A stretch of 9,269 nucleotides of DNA from an uncultured Peptococcaceae bacterium (GCA_902462325.1 CABQBF010000101.1:1-9269), one strand, 5' to 3'. Positions 1 through 6,099 are shown, counted from the stretch's first letter. The notes: generated by a model not told the origin, from the letters alone. Program-made: numbers and translations.

Positions 1-1
1 G

Positions 2-205
2 AAAACTGGTACGGCGCAGCCGGGACAAGGCGGTTATCGTGAGGGCAATAAGGAATATTATGACGGCTTATTTATCTGTTTTGCGCCGGCTGACGATCCG
101 GAAATCGCTTTTGCTTGTGTTATGGAATATGGGTATAGCGGTAGTGGTTCTGCCGGACGGGTAGCCAAAGCTGTACTAGAAGAATATTTTGGTTTAAATG
201 ATTAG
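2..205 (+). CDS. mrdA: Penicillin-binding protein 2, C-terminal fragment (5' end outside window)
   Basis: This is the last 67 codons of a class B peptidoglycan transpeptidase, entering the window in frame from base 2 and ending in TAG. The first visible residues are KTGTAQPG. KTG is the third active-site motif of penicillin-binding transpeptidases, and KTGTAQ is common in PBP2. The tail (YDGLFICFAPADDPEIAFACVMEYG, and so on) fits the final strands and helix of the transpeptidase fold; the SxxK and SxN motifs and the membrane anchor would lie upstream. PBP2 cross-links new lateral-wall glycan made by RodA, on the outer side of the cytoplasmic membrane. The assignment as PBP2 rather than another class B PBP rests mainly on the minCDE-rodA genes that follow. 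The protein is cut only by the window edge and there is no sign of a pseudogene. Confidence 0.85.
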   Translation, partial: KTGTAQPGQGGYREGNKEYYDGLFICFAPADDPEIAFACVMEYGYSGSGSAGRVAKAVLEEYFGLND

Positions 206-208
206 AAA

Positions 209-238
209 TTTGCAGGAGTTTTTGTTTTTGTGTATAAT
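209..238 (+). promoter_or_regulatory. Candidate sigma-A-type promoter for minCDE
   Basis: A perfect TATAAT sits at 233-238, in the 66-base gap between the PBP gene and minC. A weak -35 can be drawn as TTTGCA (209-214, 18-base spacer) or TTGCAG (210-215, 17-base spacer). The start of transcription would fall about 25-30 bases before the minC ATG, leaving room for its GGAG ribosome binding site. The -10 is convincing and the -35 is not, so read-through from mrdA may also feed minCDE. This is inferred from sequence only. Confidence 0.5.
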
Positions 239-271
239 AGAATGCAATAACTGGAGTCTGGAGAGATTGCT

Positions 272-994
272 ATGGGAGATGCAGTAAATTTTAAGGGAAA
301 TAAAGATGGAATCGTGTTATTGCTGGACTGCAGTGTCGAATTTGAAACATTATGCCAGATGATTGTGCAGAAATTATGGCAATCCAGAAGTTTTTTAGGG
401 GAGCACACGACGTTGATTGTCAATTCCGGCGACGTATGCTTAACGGATGGACAGCAGTTGGCCATGAAGGTTTTGCTGCAATCCTTGGGACATGATGTCA
501 AATATTTCTTGCCGGAAAAGCCAACCGCAGAGACTATAGCTGTGCAAAATACGGCGGCGCCTGTGGAGAACGTTGCGAAGGAAACAGCTTCTACCACTGT
601 TGTGCAGCAGGATTTGGCGCGAAAAACGGTGTTGCCGCCAGAATTGACAGAGGTGGAGCATTATTTGGCTGAAGGTGCGTTGGCAATCCGTAAAAATGTA
701 CGGTCCGGGCAGAAGATTTCTTATGATGGCACACTGCTGATCTTTGGCGATGTCAATGCCGGTGCCGAGTTGGTAGCGTCAGGGCATATTATTGTGTTGG
801 GTACTCTGCGAGGGGTAGCCCATGCCGGTTGTCAGGGCAATAAAGACGCGATTGTATATGCAACACAGTTGTGCTCGTTGCAGTTGCGGATTGCCGATTT
901 AATTGCCAGAGCGCCAGATGGCGAAAGTACAGAACGGCATGTGCCGGAAATTGCCAGAATTATTGATAATTATTTGGTGATTGAAGAAGTATAG
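272..994 (+). CDS. minC: Septum site-determining protein MinC
   Basis: MinC inhibits division: MinD recruits it to the membrane, where it antagonises FtsZ polymers away from midcell. The 240-aa protein has the usual two domains. The N-terminal FtsZ-inhibiting domain covers about residues 1-82, a variable Ala/Thr/Val-rich linker about 83-125, and the C-terminal beta-helix domain about 126-217. The C-terminal domain carries family signatures: RSGQ (144-147), GDVNAGAE (159-166), IVLGTLRGVAHAG (174-186) and LRIADLIARAPD (205-216), the region for dimerisation and MinD binding. The ATG at 272 follows a GGAGAG ribosome binding site at a good distance. It is first in a minCDE operon, and minD starts 21 bases after its stop. 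Length is normal for the family and no key motif is missing. Confidence 0.95.
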   Translation: MGDAVNFKGNKDGIVLLLDCSVEFETLCQMIVQKLWQSRSFLGEHTTLIVNSGDVCLTDGQQLAMKVLLQSLGHDVKYFLPEKPTAETIAVQNTAAPVENVAKETASTTVVQQDLARKTVLPPELTEVEHYLAEGALAIRKNVRSGQKISYDGTLLIFGDVNAGAELVASGHIIVLGTLRGVAHAGCQGNKDAIVYATQLCSLQLRIADLIARAPDGESTERHVPEIARIIDNYLVIEEV

Positions 995-1015
995 AATGTG
1001 AATGGAGGGCTATCA

Positions 1016-1810
1016 ATGGGAGAGGTACTTGTAGTAACATCAGGAAAAGGCGGCGTTGGCAAAACCACTACCGCAGCCAATATTGGGACAGGTTTAGCGG
1101 CGCAGGGCAAAAAGGTTGTGCTGATGGATACAGATATTGGTCTGCGAAATTTAGATGTGGTGATGGGATTAGAAAACCGGATTGTATATGATATTGTGGA
1201 TATTGCGCAGGGACATTGCAAATTGAAACAGGGGATGATTAAAGACAAACGGTTTCCTGAATTGTATTTAATTCCGGCTGCGCAGACCAAAGATAAAACG
1301 GCTGTGACGGAAGAACAAGTGCGGGCTATTTGTAATGAATTAAAGCAGGAAGTCGATTATATTATTGTAGATTGTCCGGCTGGGATTGAACAGGGCTTTA
1401 AAAATGCCATTGCTGGTGCTGATAAGGCGATTGTGGTAACTAACCCTGAAGTTTCGGCTGTACGGGATGCGGACCGTATTATCGGATTATTAGAAGCCAA
1501 TGGTTTGGGCAATCCGCAGCTTGTATTGAACCGGGTGCGGCCAAATATGGTGCGCCAGGGTGATATGATGAGTGTGGATGACATTTTGGAAATCTTGGCG
1601 ATTAAATTGTTAGGCGTTATTCCTGATGATGACAGTATTGTGATTTCCACCAACCGTGGTGAGCCTACAGTTTTGGATCAACAATCCAGAGCAGGACAGG
1701 CTTATCGCAACATTGTACAGCGAATATTAGGGCAGGATGTGCCATTAATGAATTTGGATGTGGAAGAAGGCTTTTTTGCCAAGCTGATGAAATTATTCAA
1801 AGGAAACTAG
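1016..1810 (+). CDS. minD: Septum site-determining ATPase MinD
   Basis: MinD is a ParA/MinD-type P-loop ATPase. In the ATP-bound dimeric form it sits on the membrane and recruits MinC, and MinE stimulates its hydrolysis. The 264-aa product has the deviant Walker A KGGVGKTT (11-18, signature Lys11 and Lys16), the switch I/A' region DTDIGLRNLD (38-47), and Walker B IIVDCPAG (116-123). The C-terminal amphipathic membrane-targeting helix EGFFAKLMKLFKGN lies at 251-264. An in-frame GTG at 998 would add six residues, but the ATG at 1016 is six bases after a strong GGAGGG (1004-1009) and gives the standard MGEVLVVTSGKGG start, so I chose it. The minD stop codon overlaps the ribosome binding site of minE, which suggests coupled translation. 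Confidence 0.97.
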   Translation: MGEVLVVTSGKGGVGKTTTAANIGTGLAAQGKKVVLMDTDIGLRNLDVVMGLENRIVYDIVDIAQGHCKLKQGMIKDKRFPELYLIPAAQTKDKTAVTEEQVRAICNELKQEVDYIIVDCPAGIEQGFKNAIAGADKAIVVTNPEVSAVRDADRIIGLLEANGLGNPQLVLNRVRPNMVRQGDMMSVDDILEILAIKLLGVIPDDDSIVISTNRGEPTVLDQQSRAGQAYRNIVQRILGQDVPLMNLDVEEGFFAKLMKLFKGN

Positions 1811-1821
1811 GAGGACACGTC

Positions 1822-2085
1822 ATGGCAAGTTTTTTACAGCGACTGTTCGGCAGTGAAAAAGCCAGCAAAGAACTGGCAAAGGATCGTTTGAAGCTGGTAT
1901 TAATTCATGACCGTGCCAGCCTTTCTCCTGCAATGATGGATAATCTGCGGCGCGATTTGGTAGAAGTGATTTCTAAATATATGGACTTTGATGAAGCTGC
2001 TTTAGATGTTCAGATGGCAGAGCAGGAAAATATGACTATGCTAGAGGTTAATATTCCCGTTGCTGCTGTAAAGCGCAATGTTTAA
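1822..2085 (+). CDS. minE: Cell division topological specificity factor MinE
   Basis: MinE stimulates the MinD ATPase and keeps MinCD away from midcell. At 87 aa it has the expected length. The N-terminal amphipathic membrane-binding segment (ASFLQRLFG, 2-10) is followed by the anti-MinCD region at about 14-32 (ELAKDRLKLVLIHDRA). The rest, about 33-80, is the topological specificity domain (SPAMMDNLRRDLVEVISKYMD, ending in VNIPV). AGGAGG at 1809-1814 overlaps the minD stop and lies seven bases before the ATG. Having minE with minCD indicates a MinE-type system rather than a DivIVA-only one, which fits Negativicutes and some clostridia. It is the last gene of the min operon and is followed by a terminator. 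Confidence 0.95.
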   Translation: MASFLQRLFGSEKASKELAKDRLKLVLIHDRASLSPAMMDNLRRDLVEVISKYMDFDEAALDVQMAEQENMTMLEVNIPVAAVKRNV

Positions 2086-2103
2086 TTGGAAAAATAGGAA
2101 TGT

Positions 2104-2158
2104 GGGCCATCGCACAACGATACAAGTGAACTGTGTTGGTGTGGTGGCCCTGTTTTTG
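2104..2158 (+). terminator. Rho-independent terminator after minE
   Basis: GGGCCATCGCAC at 2104-2115 pairs with GTGTGGTGGCCC at 2139-2150, with two G-T wobbles, and a further AAC/GTT can pair beyond one bulged base. The stem is followed by the T-rich run TGTTTTTG (2151-2158). It sits between minE and rodA. I see no clear promoter in the 43 bases between it and rodA, so it may be a partial terminator that sets the ratio of min to rodA transcripts. Confidence 0.8.
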
Positions 2159-2201
2159 TAGTACATACTGATTTTGAAAGAAAGGAGTCGTTCTGCCTGT
2201 T

Positions 2202-3323
2202 ATGAAAAGTTTCTATAAATTATTGACGAAATTGGACTACGGACTGTTAGGCGCATTGACAGCAATCATCATTATGGGTTTATTTGTGTTGGATAGTGCT
2301 GCCGCCAGTAAAGGAACAAATTATGTATTGCGGCAGTCCGTGTTTATTTTAGCTGGTGTTATCGTAATACTTTGTTCCTTGCGGTTTGATTACACCATAT
2401 TGAAAAAATATAGCAAGCAGCTCTATGTTTTTTCGGTGCTATTTTTATTGGCAGTTCGTTTATTTGGCGTAGAGCGTGGCGGGGCAAAGGGTTGGTTTTT
2501 TATTGGCAGCTTTGGCCTCCAACCGGCCGAATTCTGTAAAATTTTATTAATTATCAGCTATGCCCAATTTCTTTCAAGCAGAAGAGAGAAGCTGCAGACA
2601 TTACAAGAACTGCTGCCCTGCTTCTTTTTTATGGTTGTGCCGGTATTGCTGTTGATGCTCCAACCAGATTTGGGCAGCGCGATGGTGTATATTTTTGTTA
2701 TGGTAGGAATGCTGTTTGTTGCAGGCGCCAACCGCAAATGGCTGGTCGGCTTGTTTGGCGGCGGTACAATAGCGTTGGTTGTATACTTGCTCGGCGTATG
2801 GAAGCTGAATTGGTGGTGTCCGTTGAAACCGTATGCGTTGAACCGTTTTTTGGTGCTCTTTGATTCCAGTATTGATCCGCAGGGTGCCGGGTATAATGTG
2901 TGGCAATCAAAAATTGCCATTGGCAACGGCGGTCTTTGGGGCGAGGGGCTGCACATGGGCAGTCAGAGTACAGGCGCTTTTTTGCCAGAGCAATGGACTG
3001 ATTTTATCTTTGCCGTATTGGCAGAGGAATTAGGGTTTATCGGTGCAGGCGCATTGCTTTTGCTCTACGCTTTTTTGCTGTTTCGTGGCTTACGGATTTC
3101 TATGCTATCTAAGGATTTGTTTGGTACCTTAGTGGCGGCTGGTGTTGTCAGCATGTATCTGTTTCACATTTTAGAAAATGCCGGCATGACCATGGGGCTG
3201 ATGCCAGTTACCGGAATTCCGCTTCCGTTTGTCAGCTATGGTGGCAGCGCCATGGTGACCAATCTGTTTGGAATTTCCTTGTTGCAAAATATTTATGTGC
3301 ATCGACAGCGTTTGATTTTCTGA
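2202..3323 (+). CDS. rodA: Rod shape-determining protein RodA (SEDS peptidoglycan glycosyltransferase)
   Basis: RodA polymerises lipid II into glycan strands in the cytoplasmic membrane, working with PBP2 and MreBCD in the elongasome. The 373-aa protein is hydrophobic throughout and consistent with about ten membrane segments. SEDS signatures present are GGAKGWFFIG..GLQPAEF (93-111), QPDLGSA (154-160), GAGYNVWQSKIAIGNGG (228-244), FLPEQWTDFIF (260-270) and PFVSYGGS (342-349). Asp267 in WTDFIF is the likely catalytic acid, equivalent to E. coli RodA Asp262. The QSKIAIGNGG and LPEQWTDFIF blocks favour RodA over FtsW. The ATG at 2202 is 14 bases after AAAGGAG (2181-2187), which is longer than usual, but no ATG, GTG or TTG lies in frame between them. 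The stop overlaps the ribosome binding site of the response regulator gene. Confidence 0.93.
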   Translation: MKSFYKLLTKLDYGLLGALTAIIIMGLFVLDSAAASKGTNYVLRQSVFILAGVIVILCSLRFDYTILKKYSKQLYVFSVLFLLAVRLFGVERGGAKGWFFIGSFGLQPAEFCKILLIISYAQFLSSRREKLQTLQELLPCFFFMVVPVLLLMLQPDLGSAMVYIFVMVGMLFVAGANRKWLVGLFGGGTIALVVYLLGVWKLNWWCPLKPYALNRFLVLFDSSIDPQGAGYNVWQSKIAIGNGGLWGEGLHMGSQSTGAFLPEQWTDFIFAVLAEELGFIGAGALLLLYAFLLFRGLRISMLSKDLFGTLVAAGVVSMYLFHILENAGMTMGLMPVTGIPLPFVSYGGSAMVTNLFGISLLQNIYVHRQRLIF

Positions 3324-3336
3324 GGAGGCTATAGAT

Positions 3337-4038
3337 ATGGAACAACAGGGGAAGACGCAGAAAATTCTTGTCATTGAAGACGAGGATTCCATTCGGGAAT
3401 TGGTGAAGCTGAATTTGCTGTTGGCTGATTTTGAAGTAATTGAAGCGGCGGATGGGTTGGAAGGCTTGAACAAGGTTATGCAGGAAAAACCGGATTTGGT
3501 TTTATTGGACTTGATGCTGCCCAAAATGGATGGCTATGAATTGTTGCCTAAAATTACCGAGCGGCAAATTCCGGTGATTGTGTTGACTGCAATGAATGGA
3601 TTAAAGGATAAAATTAAAGGGTTTCAGCTAGGCACAGATGATTATATTACCAAGCCCTTTGAGTCTATGGAGTTGTTGGCGCGTATTCGCGCTGTACTGC
3701 GGCGCAGCCAGCAGGCGAGTGGACAGCAGGAAAAAGACGAACAATCTACCTTAGAGTATGATGGCATTGTGTTGCATTTAGATCAACACCGGGTATTTCG
3801 GCAAGGGCAGGAGATTGAACTGACCTTGAAGGAGTTTGAATTGCTGCGGCTGTTGGTGGAGAATAAGGGAAAGGTACTGTCCAGAGAAAAATTGCTGGAG
3901 CAAGTTTGGGATTATGGCTATGAGGGCAATACCCGCACGGTAGATATGCATATTCAGCGATTGCGCACCAAGCTGCAAACCGATAAAATCAGCACCGTAT
4001 ATAAGGTTGGCTATCGTTTGGAGGATGATAGGCCGTGA
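3337..4038 (+). CDS. OmpR/PhoB-family DNA-binding response regulator
   Basis: This is the cytoplasmic output half of a two-component system. The 233-aa protein has an N-terminal receiver (about 8-124) and a C-terminal winged-helix DNA-binding domain (about 138-230). Receiver residues are intact: the acidic pair Glu14/Asp15, phospho-acceptor Asp58 in LLDLMLPKMDG, Thr84 in VIVLTA, and Lys106 in ITKPF. The C-terminal domain shows LTLKEFELLRLLVENKGKVLSRE and the recognition helix TRTVDMHIQRLRTKL (199-213), then the VGYRLE wing end. A GAGGAGG overlapping the rodA stop lies eight bases before the ATG. It probably shares a transcript with rodA, and its stop overlaps the kinase start. The regulon cannot be read from sequence; the promoter at about 5455-5508 is a candidate target. 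Confidence 0.95.
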   Translation: MEQQGKTQKILVIEDEDSIRELVKLNLLLADFEVIEAADGLEGLNKVMQEKPDLVLLDLMLPKMDGYELLPKITERQIPVIVLTAMNGLKDKIKGFQLGTDDYITKPFESMELLARIRAVLRRSQQASGQQEKDEQSTLEYDGIVLHLDQHRVFRQGQEIELTLKEFELLRLLVENKGKVLSREKLLEQVWDYGYEGNTRTVDMHIQRLRTKLQTDKISTVYKVGYRLEDDRP

Positions 4039-5447
4039 AATTCAGCACCAAATTGTTGAGCCTGTATCTCTTGATTTATCTGGTTGTGTTGACAGTGGTG
4101 GGTATTACTGTTACCGAAAATAGCTATCAGTTGCTGCGACAACAGGAGATTAAACGCAGTGTAAGCGAGGAGCAAAACATTTATTCCAATGTTTTGCTCT
4201 ATTTATTAAACGACAATCAAAATAATGAGAGTTTGAGCAATTACGGGTTGAGTATTGTAGAGCTATTCAGTGGCAATAACAGCTATCTGGAAGTGTTTGA
4301 TGAAAATTTGAATTTGCTTGCCAGTAATTCGCCGGCAATCTGGAATCAGGCCAGAGAAGAATTGCAGGTAGCTGCCGATGGAGAGGTCAGTATTTTGTTA
4401 CGCCATGACGAACAGGGCAACTATTATCTGTTCATTAGCAGCTTATTGGAAGCCCATAAGCAAAAGTTGGTGCTTTGCATGGTAAAAGACCTCAATTATA
4501 TTGAGGCGCAGCGGCATGATGAATATTTATTTTTCATGCAGGCCGGTCTGCTGGGTCTTTTGGCTTCTGGACTTTTGGTGGCTGGTTGCAGTTATTGGCT
4601 GTTACGGCCTGTGCGGGAATTGAATAAGGCCGCGCAGGATTTAGCGGCCGGCAGCTATGAGCAGCGTGTGTCTGTAAAGGGCAACGATGAAATTAGCAGT
4701 TTAGCCCAGCAATTTAACCGCATGGCCGACGAAATCGAAGGCAGAATGGAGCAATTACAGTTGGAAAGTGTGCGGCAGCAACGGTTTGTGGATAATCTGA
4801 CCCATGAGTCGCGCACGCCGTTGACTTCGATTATTGGTTATGCGGAGCTGTTACAGAAAATGGATTATGAGCCGGCTATCTTTGAAAAAGGTTTGCAGTA
4901 TATATACACCGAAGGTAAGCGTATGCTGAATTTAAACAATATGCTGCTGGACTTGACTTTTTACCGGGAGAAAAATTTTGAATTGCTTCCGCAGCCGGTT
5001 TTGCCTATTTGTCGGGAAGTGCAGGAATTAACAGCGGTACGGGCGGCAGAACATGCCATTACCATTCAGATTTGTGGCGAAGATTTGGTGCTGCCTTTAG
5101 AAAAAGATTTGTTGAAAAGTTTATTGATGAATTTAGTGGATAATGCGATTAAAGCCAGCACAGAAGGCAGTATCATTATGATTGGCATGGCTGTGGAGGA
5201 AAATCGAAAGTTGTTATATGTGCAGGATTTTGGCCGCGGGATGGAGCCAAAAGAGCTGGAAAAAATCAAAGAGCCCTTTTATCGGGTGGATAAAGCCCGT
5301 TCTCGTAAAGATGGCGGCGTGGGTCTTGGCGTGGCCATTTGCAATCAAATTGCTCACACGCTGCATGGTTCCTTACAATATGAAAGTGAACTGGGCAGAG
5401 GAACCACTGCAAAAATTTATTTTACGGATGAGGTAACAAAAAGTTAA
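4035..5447 (+). CDS. Membrane sensor histidine kinase with HAMP domain
   Basis: This is the sensor partner of the preceding regulator. The 470-aa protein has a transmembrane segment at about 7-27, an extracytoplasmic sensor region of about 135 residues (28-163), a second transmembrane segment at about 165-189, and a HAMP domain at about 190-243. The dimerisation/phosphotransfer helix carries NLTHESRTPLTSIIGYAELL with His257 as the likely phospho-acceptor. The ATPase domain follows: N box NLVDNAIKA (366-374), G1 DFGRGM (398-403), F box EPFYRVDKAR (413-422) and G2 GGVGLGVAIC (427-436). The start is GTG in a GTGA overlap with the regulator stop, implying translational coupling. The H box is slightly unusual, with Ser where a hydrophobic residue normally follows HE. 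I do not recognise the sensor domain or its ligand. Confidence 0.93.
   Translation: MKFSTKLLSLYLLIYLVVLTVVGITVTENSYQLLRQQEIKRSVSEEQNIYSNVLLYLLNDNQNNESLSNYGLSIVELFSGNNSYLEVFDENLNLLASNSPAIWNQAREELQVAADGEVSILLRHDEQGNYYLFISSLLEAHKQKLVLCMVKDLNYIEAQRHDEYLFFMQAGLLGLLASGLLVAGCSYWLLRPVRELNKAAQDLAAGSYEQRVSVKGNDEISSLAQQFNRMADEIEGRMEQLQLESVRQQRFVDNLTHESRTPLTSIIGYAELLQKMDYEPAIFEKGLQYIYTEGKRMLNLNNMLLDLTFYREKNFELLPQPVLPICREVQELTAVRAAEHAITIQICGEDLVLPLEKDLLKSLLMNLVDNAIKASTEGSIIMIGMAVEENRKLLYVQDFGRGMEPKELEKIKEPFYRVDKARSRKDGGVGLGVAICNQIAHTLHGSLQYESELGRGTTAKIYFTDEVTKS
4170..4199 (+). repeat. Perfect 12-bp inverted repeat inside the kinase gene
   Basis: GAGCAAAACATT (4170-4181), a six-base spacer TATTCC, then AATGTTTTGCTC (4188-4199) form an exact 12-bp stem with a six-base loop. 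A G-T wobble at 4169/4200 can extend it. It lies about 135 bases into the kinase coding region (residues about 45-55), at the start of the predicted extracytoplasmic domain. No run of T follows, so it is not a normal terminator. It could be an mRNA hairpin affecting translation, processing or decay, or a DNA binding site. Confidence 0.85.
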
Positions 5448-5454
5448 CGGTTAT

Positions 5455-5508
5455 TTTACAACTTTGTTACAGAGATGATGTTACTTTGTGAACAATGCCT
5501 GCTATGAT
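5455..5508 (+). promoter_or_regulatory. Candidate activator-dependent promoter of the lipoprotein gene
   Basis: TATGAT at 5503-5508 is preceded by TGC, giving an extended -10. The -35 position at a 17-base spacing is GTTACT (5480-5485), a poor match to TTGACA. Upstream are TTTACA (5455-5460) and GTTACA (5466-5471), 11 bases apart, with GTTACT a further 14 bases on. An 11-base step is the spacing of PhoB/OmpR-family half-sites, and overlap of a site with a weak -35 is typical of promoters activated by such regulators. The adjacent response regulator is the obvious candidate, but this is inference. Confidence 0.45.
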
Positions 5509-5552
5509 AAATTTACAGCAAAGAGCTGTGAACATTTGAGGAGGCGTTTTAA

Positions 5553-5870
5553 ATGAAAATGAAAAAATTAGTAGCTGGTGTATTATGTTTAGGTTTGGCC
5601 ACATTTGCTCTGACTGGTTGTGGCGGTAAAGATGATACTGCTGCAGATCAAAATCAGGATCAACAGCAGCAGGTAGAACAGCAGGATCAGAACGCAGAAG
5701 CTCAAAATGGGGCTGATGCCAACGCTGATGTAGACGCCAATGCTGAAGTTGACCAAAATGCTGATGCCAATGCAGATGTAAATGCGGAAGCTGACCAGAA
5801 TACCGATGCCAATGCAGACCAAAATGCCGATGCAGGTCAAGATGCAGGCGCTGAAAACGAAGCACAGTAG
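5553..5870 (+). CDS. Small acidic Asn/Asp/Ala/Gln-repeat lipoprotein, function unknown
   Basis: The 105-aa product starts with a lipoprotein signal peptide: MKMKK, a hydrophobic stretch to Leu20, and the lipobox LTGC with Cys23 as the predicted lipidated residue. The mature part (23-105) is low-complexity. A Gln/Asp-rich segment (32-46) is followed by degenerate repeats of Asp-Ala-Asn-Ala-Asp and Asp-Gln-Asn-Ala-Asp type (about 53-96). Lys26 is the only basic residue after the lipobox and there are no aromatic residues, so a folded domain is unlikely. The chain is probably an extended, strongly negative tether or spacer outside the cytoplasmic membrane, or in the periplasm or outer membrane if the cell is diderm. 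GAGGAGG at 5538-5544 lies eight bases before the ATG. Its own promoter-like region and terminator suggest a single-gene unit. I do not recognise a family. Confidence 0.85.
   Translation: MKMKKLVAGVLCLGLATFALTGCGGKDDTAADQNQDQQQQVEQQDQNAEAQNGADANADVDANAEVDQNADANADVNAEADQNTDANADQNADAGQDAGAENEAQ
5709..5840 (+). repeat. Degenerate coding repeats in the lipoprotein gene
   Basis: This stretch encodes the Asn/Asp/Ala repeats. The 14-base word GATGCCAATGCAGA occurs at 5763-5776 and again at 5805-5818, 42 bases (14 codons) apart, inside longer imperfect copies encoding DQNADANAD and DQNTDANAD. Synonymous codons vary between copies (GAT/GAC, GCC/GCT/GCA, AAT/AAC). The array is therefore old and kept for its protein composition rather than being a freshly expanded tandem repeat. 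Confidence 0.75.
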
Positions 5871-5893
5871 AATTGACTGCGTAGAAATTGTGG

Positions 5894-5934
5894 AAAGAGA
5901 CTGTTGTATCCCTTTGATGCAAGAGTCTCTTTTT
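5894..5934 (+). terminator. Rho-independent terminator after the lipoprotein gene
   Basis: AAAGAGACT (5894-5902) pairs perfectly with AGTCTCTTT (5924-5932). After one G/G mismatch, TTGTATC pairs with GATGCAA through one wobble, closing on a five-base loop (CCTTT). The descending arm runs directly into TTTTT (5930-5934). It separates the lipoprotein gene from the helicase gene. Confidence 0.9.
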
Positions 5935-5962
5935 GTTATCATATAAAAATAGATTGTATAAA
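5933..5962 (+). promoter_or_regulatory. Candidate promoter for the helicase-thiI unit
   Basis: TTGTTA (5933-5938) and TATAAA (5957-5962) are separated by 18 bases in very AT-rich DNA. The -35 would overlap the last bases of the preceding terminator. The match is moderate, and several other TATAAT-like words nearby could serve, so the exact position is uncertain. Confidence 0.4.
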
Positions 5963-6099
5963 TAATATTAAAGGGAAAAAAATTGTATTTTTTCCTGAAC
6001 TCATTTAAACTGAAGAATAGTGATTTTTTACCGTCAAAAATTACCGTGTTGTTTGATTTTTATTTAATTCGTTGGAAAAGAGATACTAGGAGGTATCTG
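5963..6099 (+). other. AT-rich 5' leader of the helicase gene with a small hairpin
   Basis: About 135 bases separate the candidate promoter from the helicase ATG, while most other gaps here are under 25 bases. GGAAAAAA (5974-5981) pairs with TTTTTTCC (5988-5995) around a six-base loop near the expected 5' end. TTACCGT is repeated directly at 6028-6034 and 6041-6047. An in-frame TTG at 5983 would add 39 residues of hydrophobic, AT-rich sequence unlike any helicase N-terminus, and it has no ribosome binding site. I read this stretch as untranslated. No known riboswitch is recognised. Confidence 0.5.

Noticed and set aside
202..597. Minus-strand frame of 131 codons opposite minC
   Set aside because: Antisense shadow of the minC N-terminal domain, without promoter, ribosome binding site or recognisable motifs.
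998..1015. GTG start for minD
   Set aside because: The strong GGAGGG lies inside this extension and correctly spaces the ATG at 1016, which gives the conserved MinD N-terminus.
2159..2201. Promoter for rodA just after the min terminator
   Set aside because: I found no -35/-10 pair with acceptable match and spacing in the short gap.
5709..5840. Possible CRISPR-like or phase-variable repeat array
   Set aside because: Repeats are degenerate, in frame, lack unique spacers of constant length, and vary at synonymous sites; they encode a low-complexity protein segment.
5467..5922. Minus-strand frame of 151 codons rich in His, Leu and Gln opposite the lipoprotein gene
   Set aside because: It is the complement of the Asn/Asp/Ala repeat codons. 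Its odd composition follows from those repeats, it has no ribosome binding site of note, and it crosses the terminator.
5983..6099. N-terminal extension of the helicase from a TTG at 5983
   Set aside because: There is no ribosome binding site before the TTG and the added residues are AT-driven; the ATG at 6100 has AGGAGG at ideal spacing and a normal DEAD-box start.
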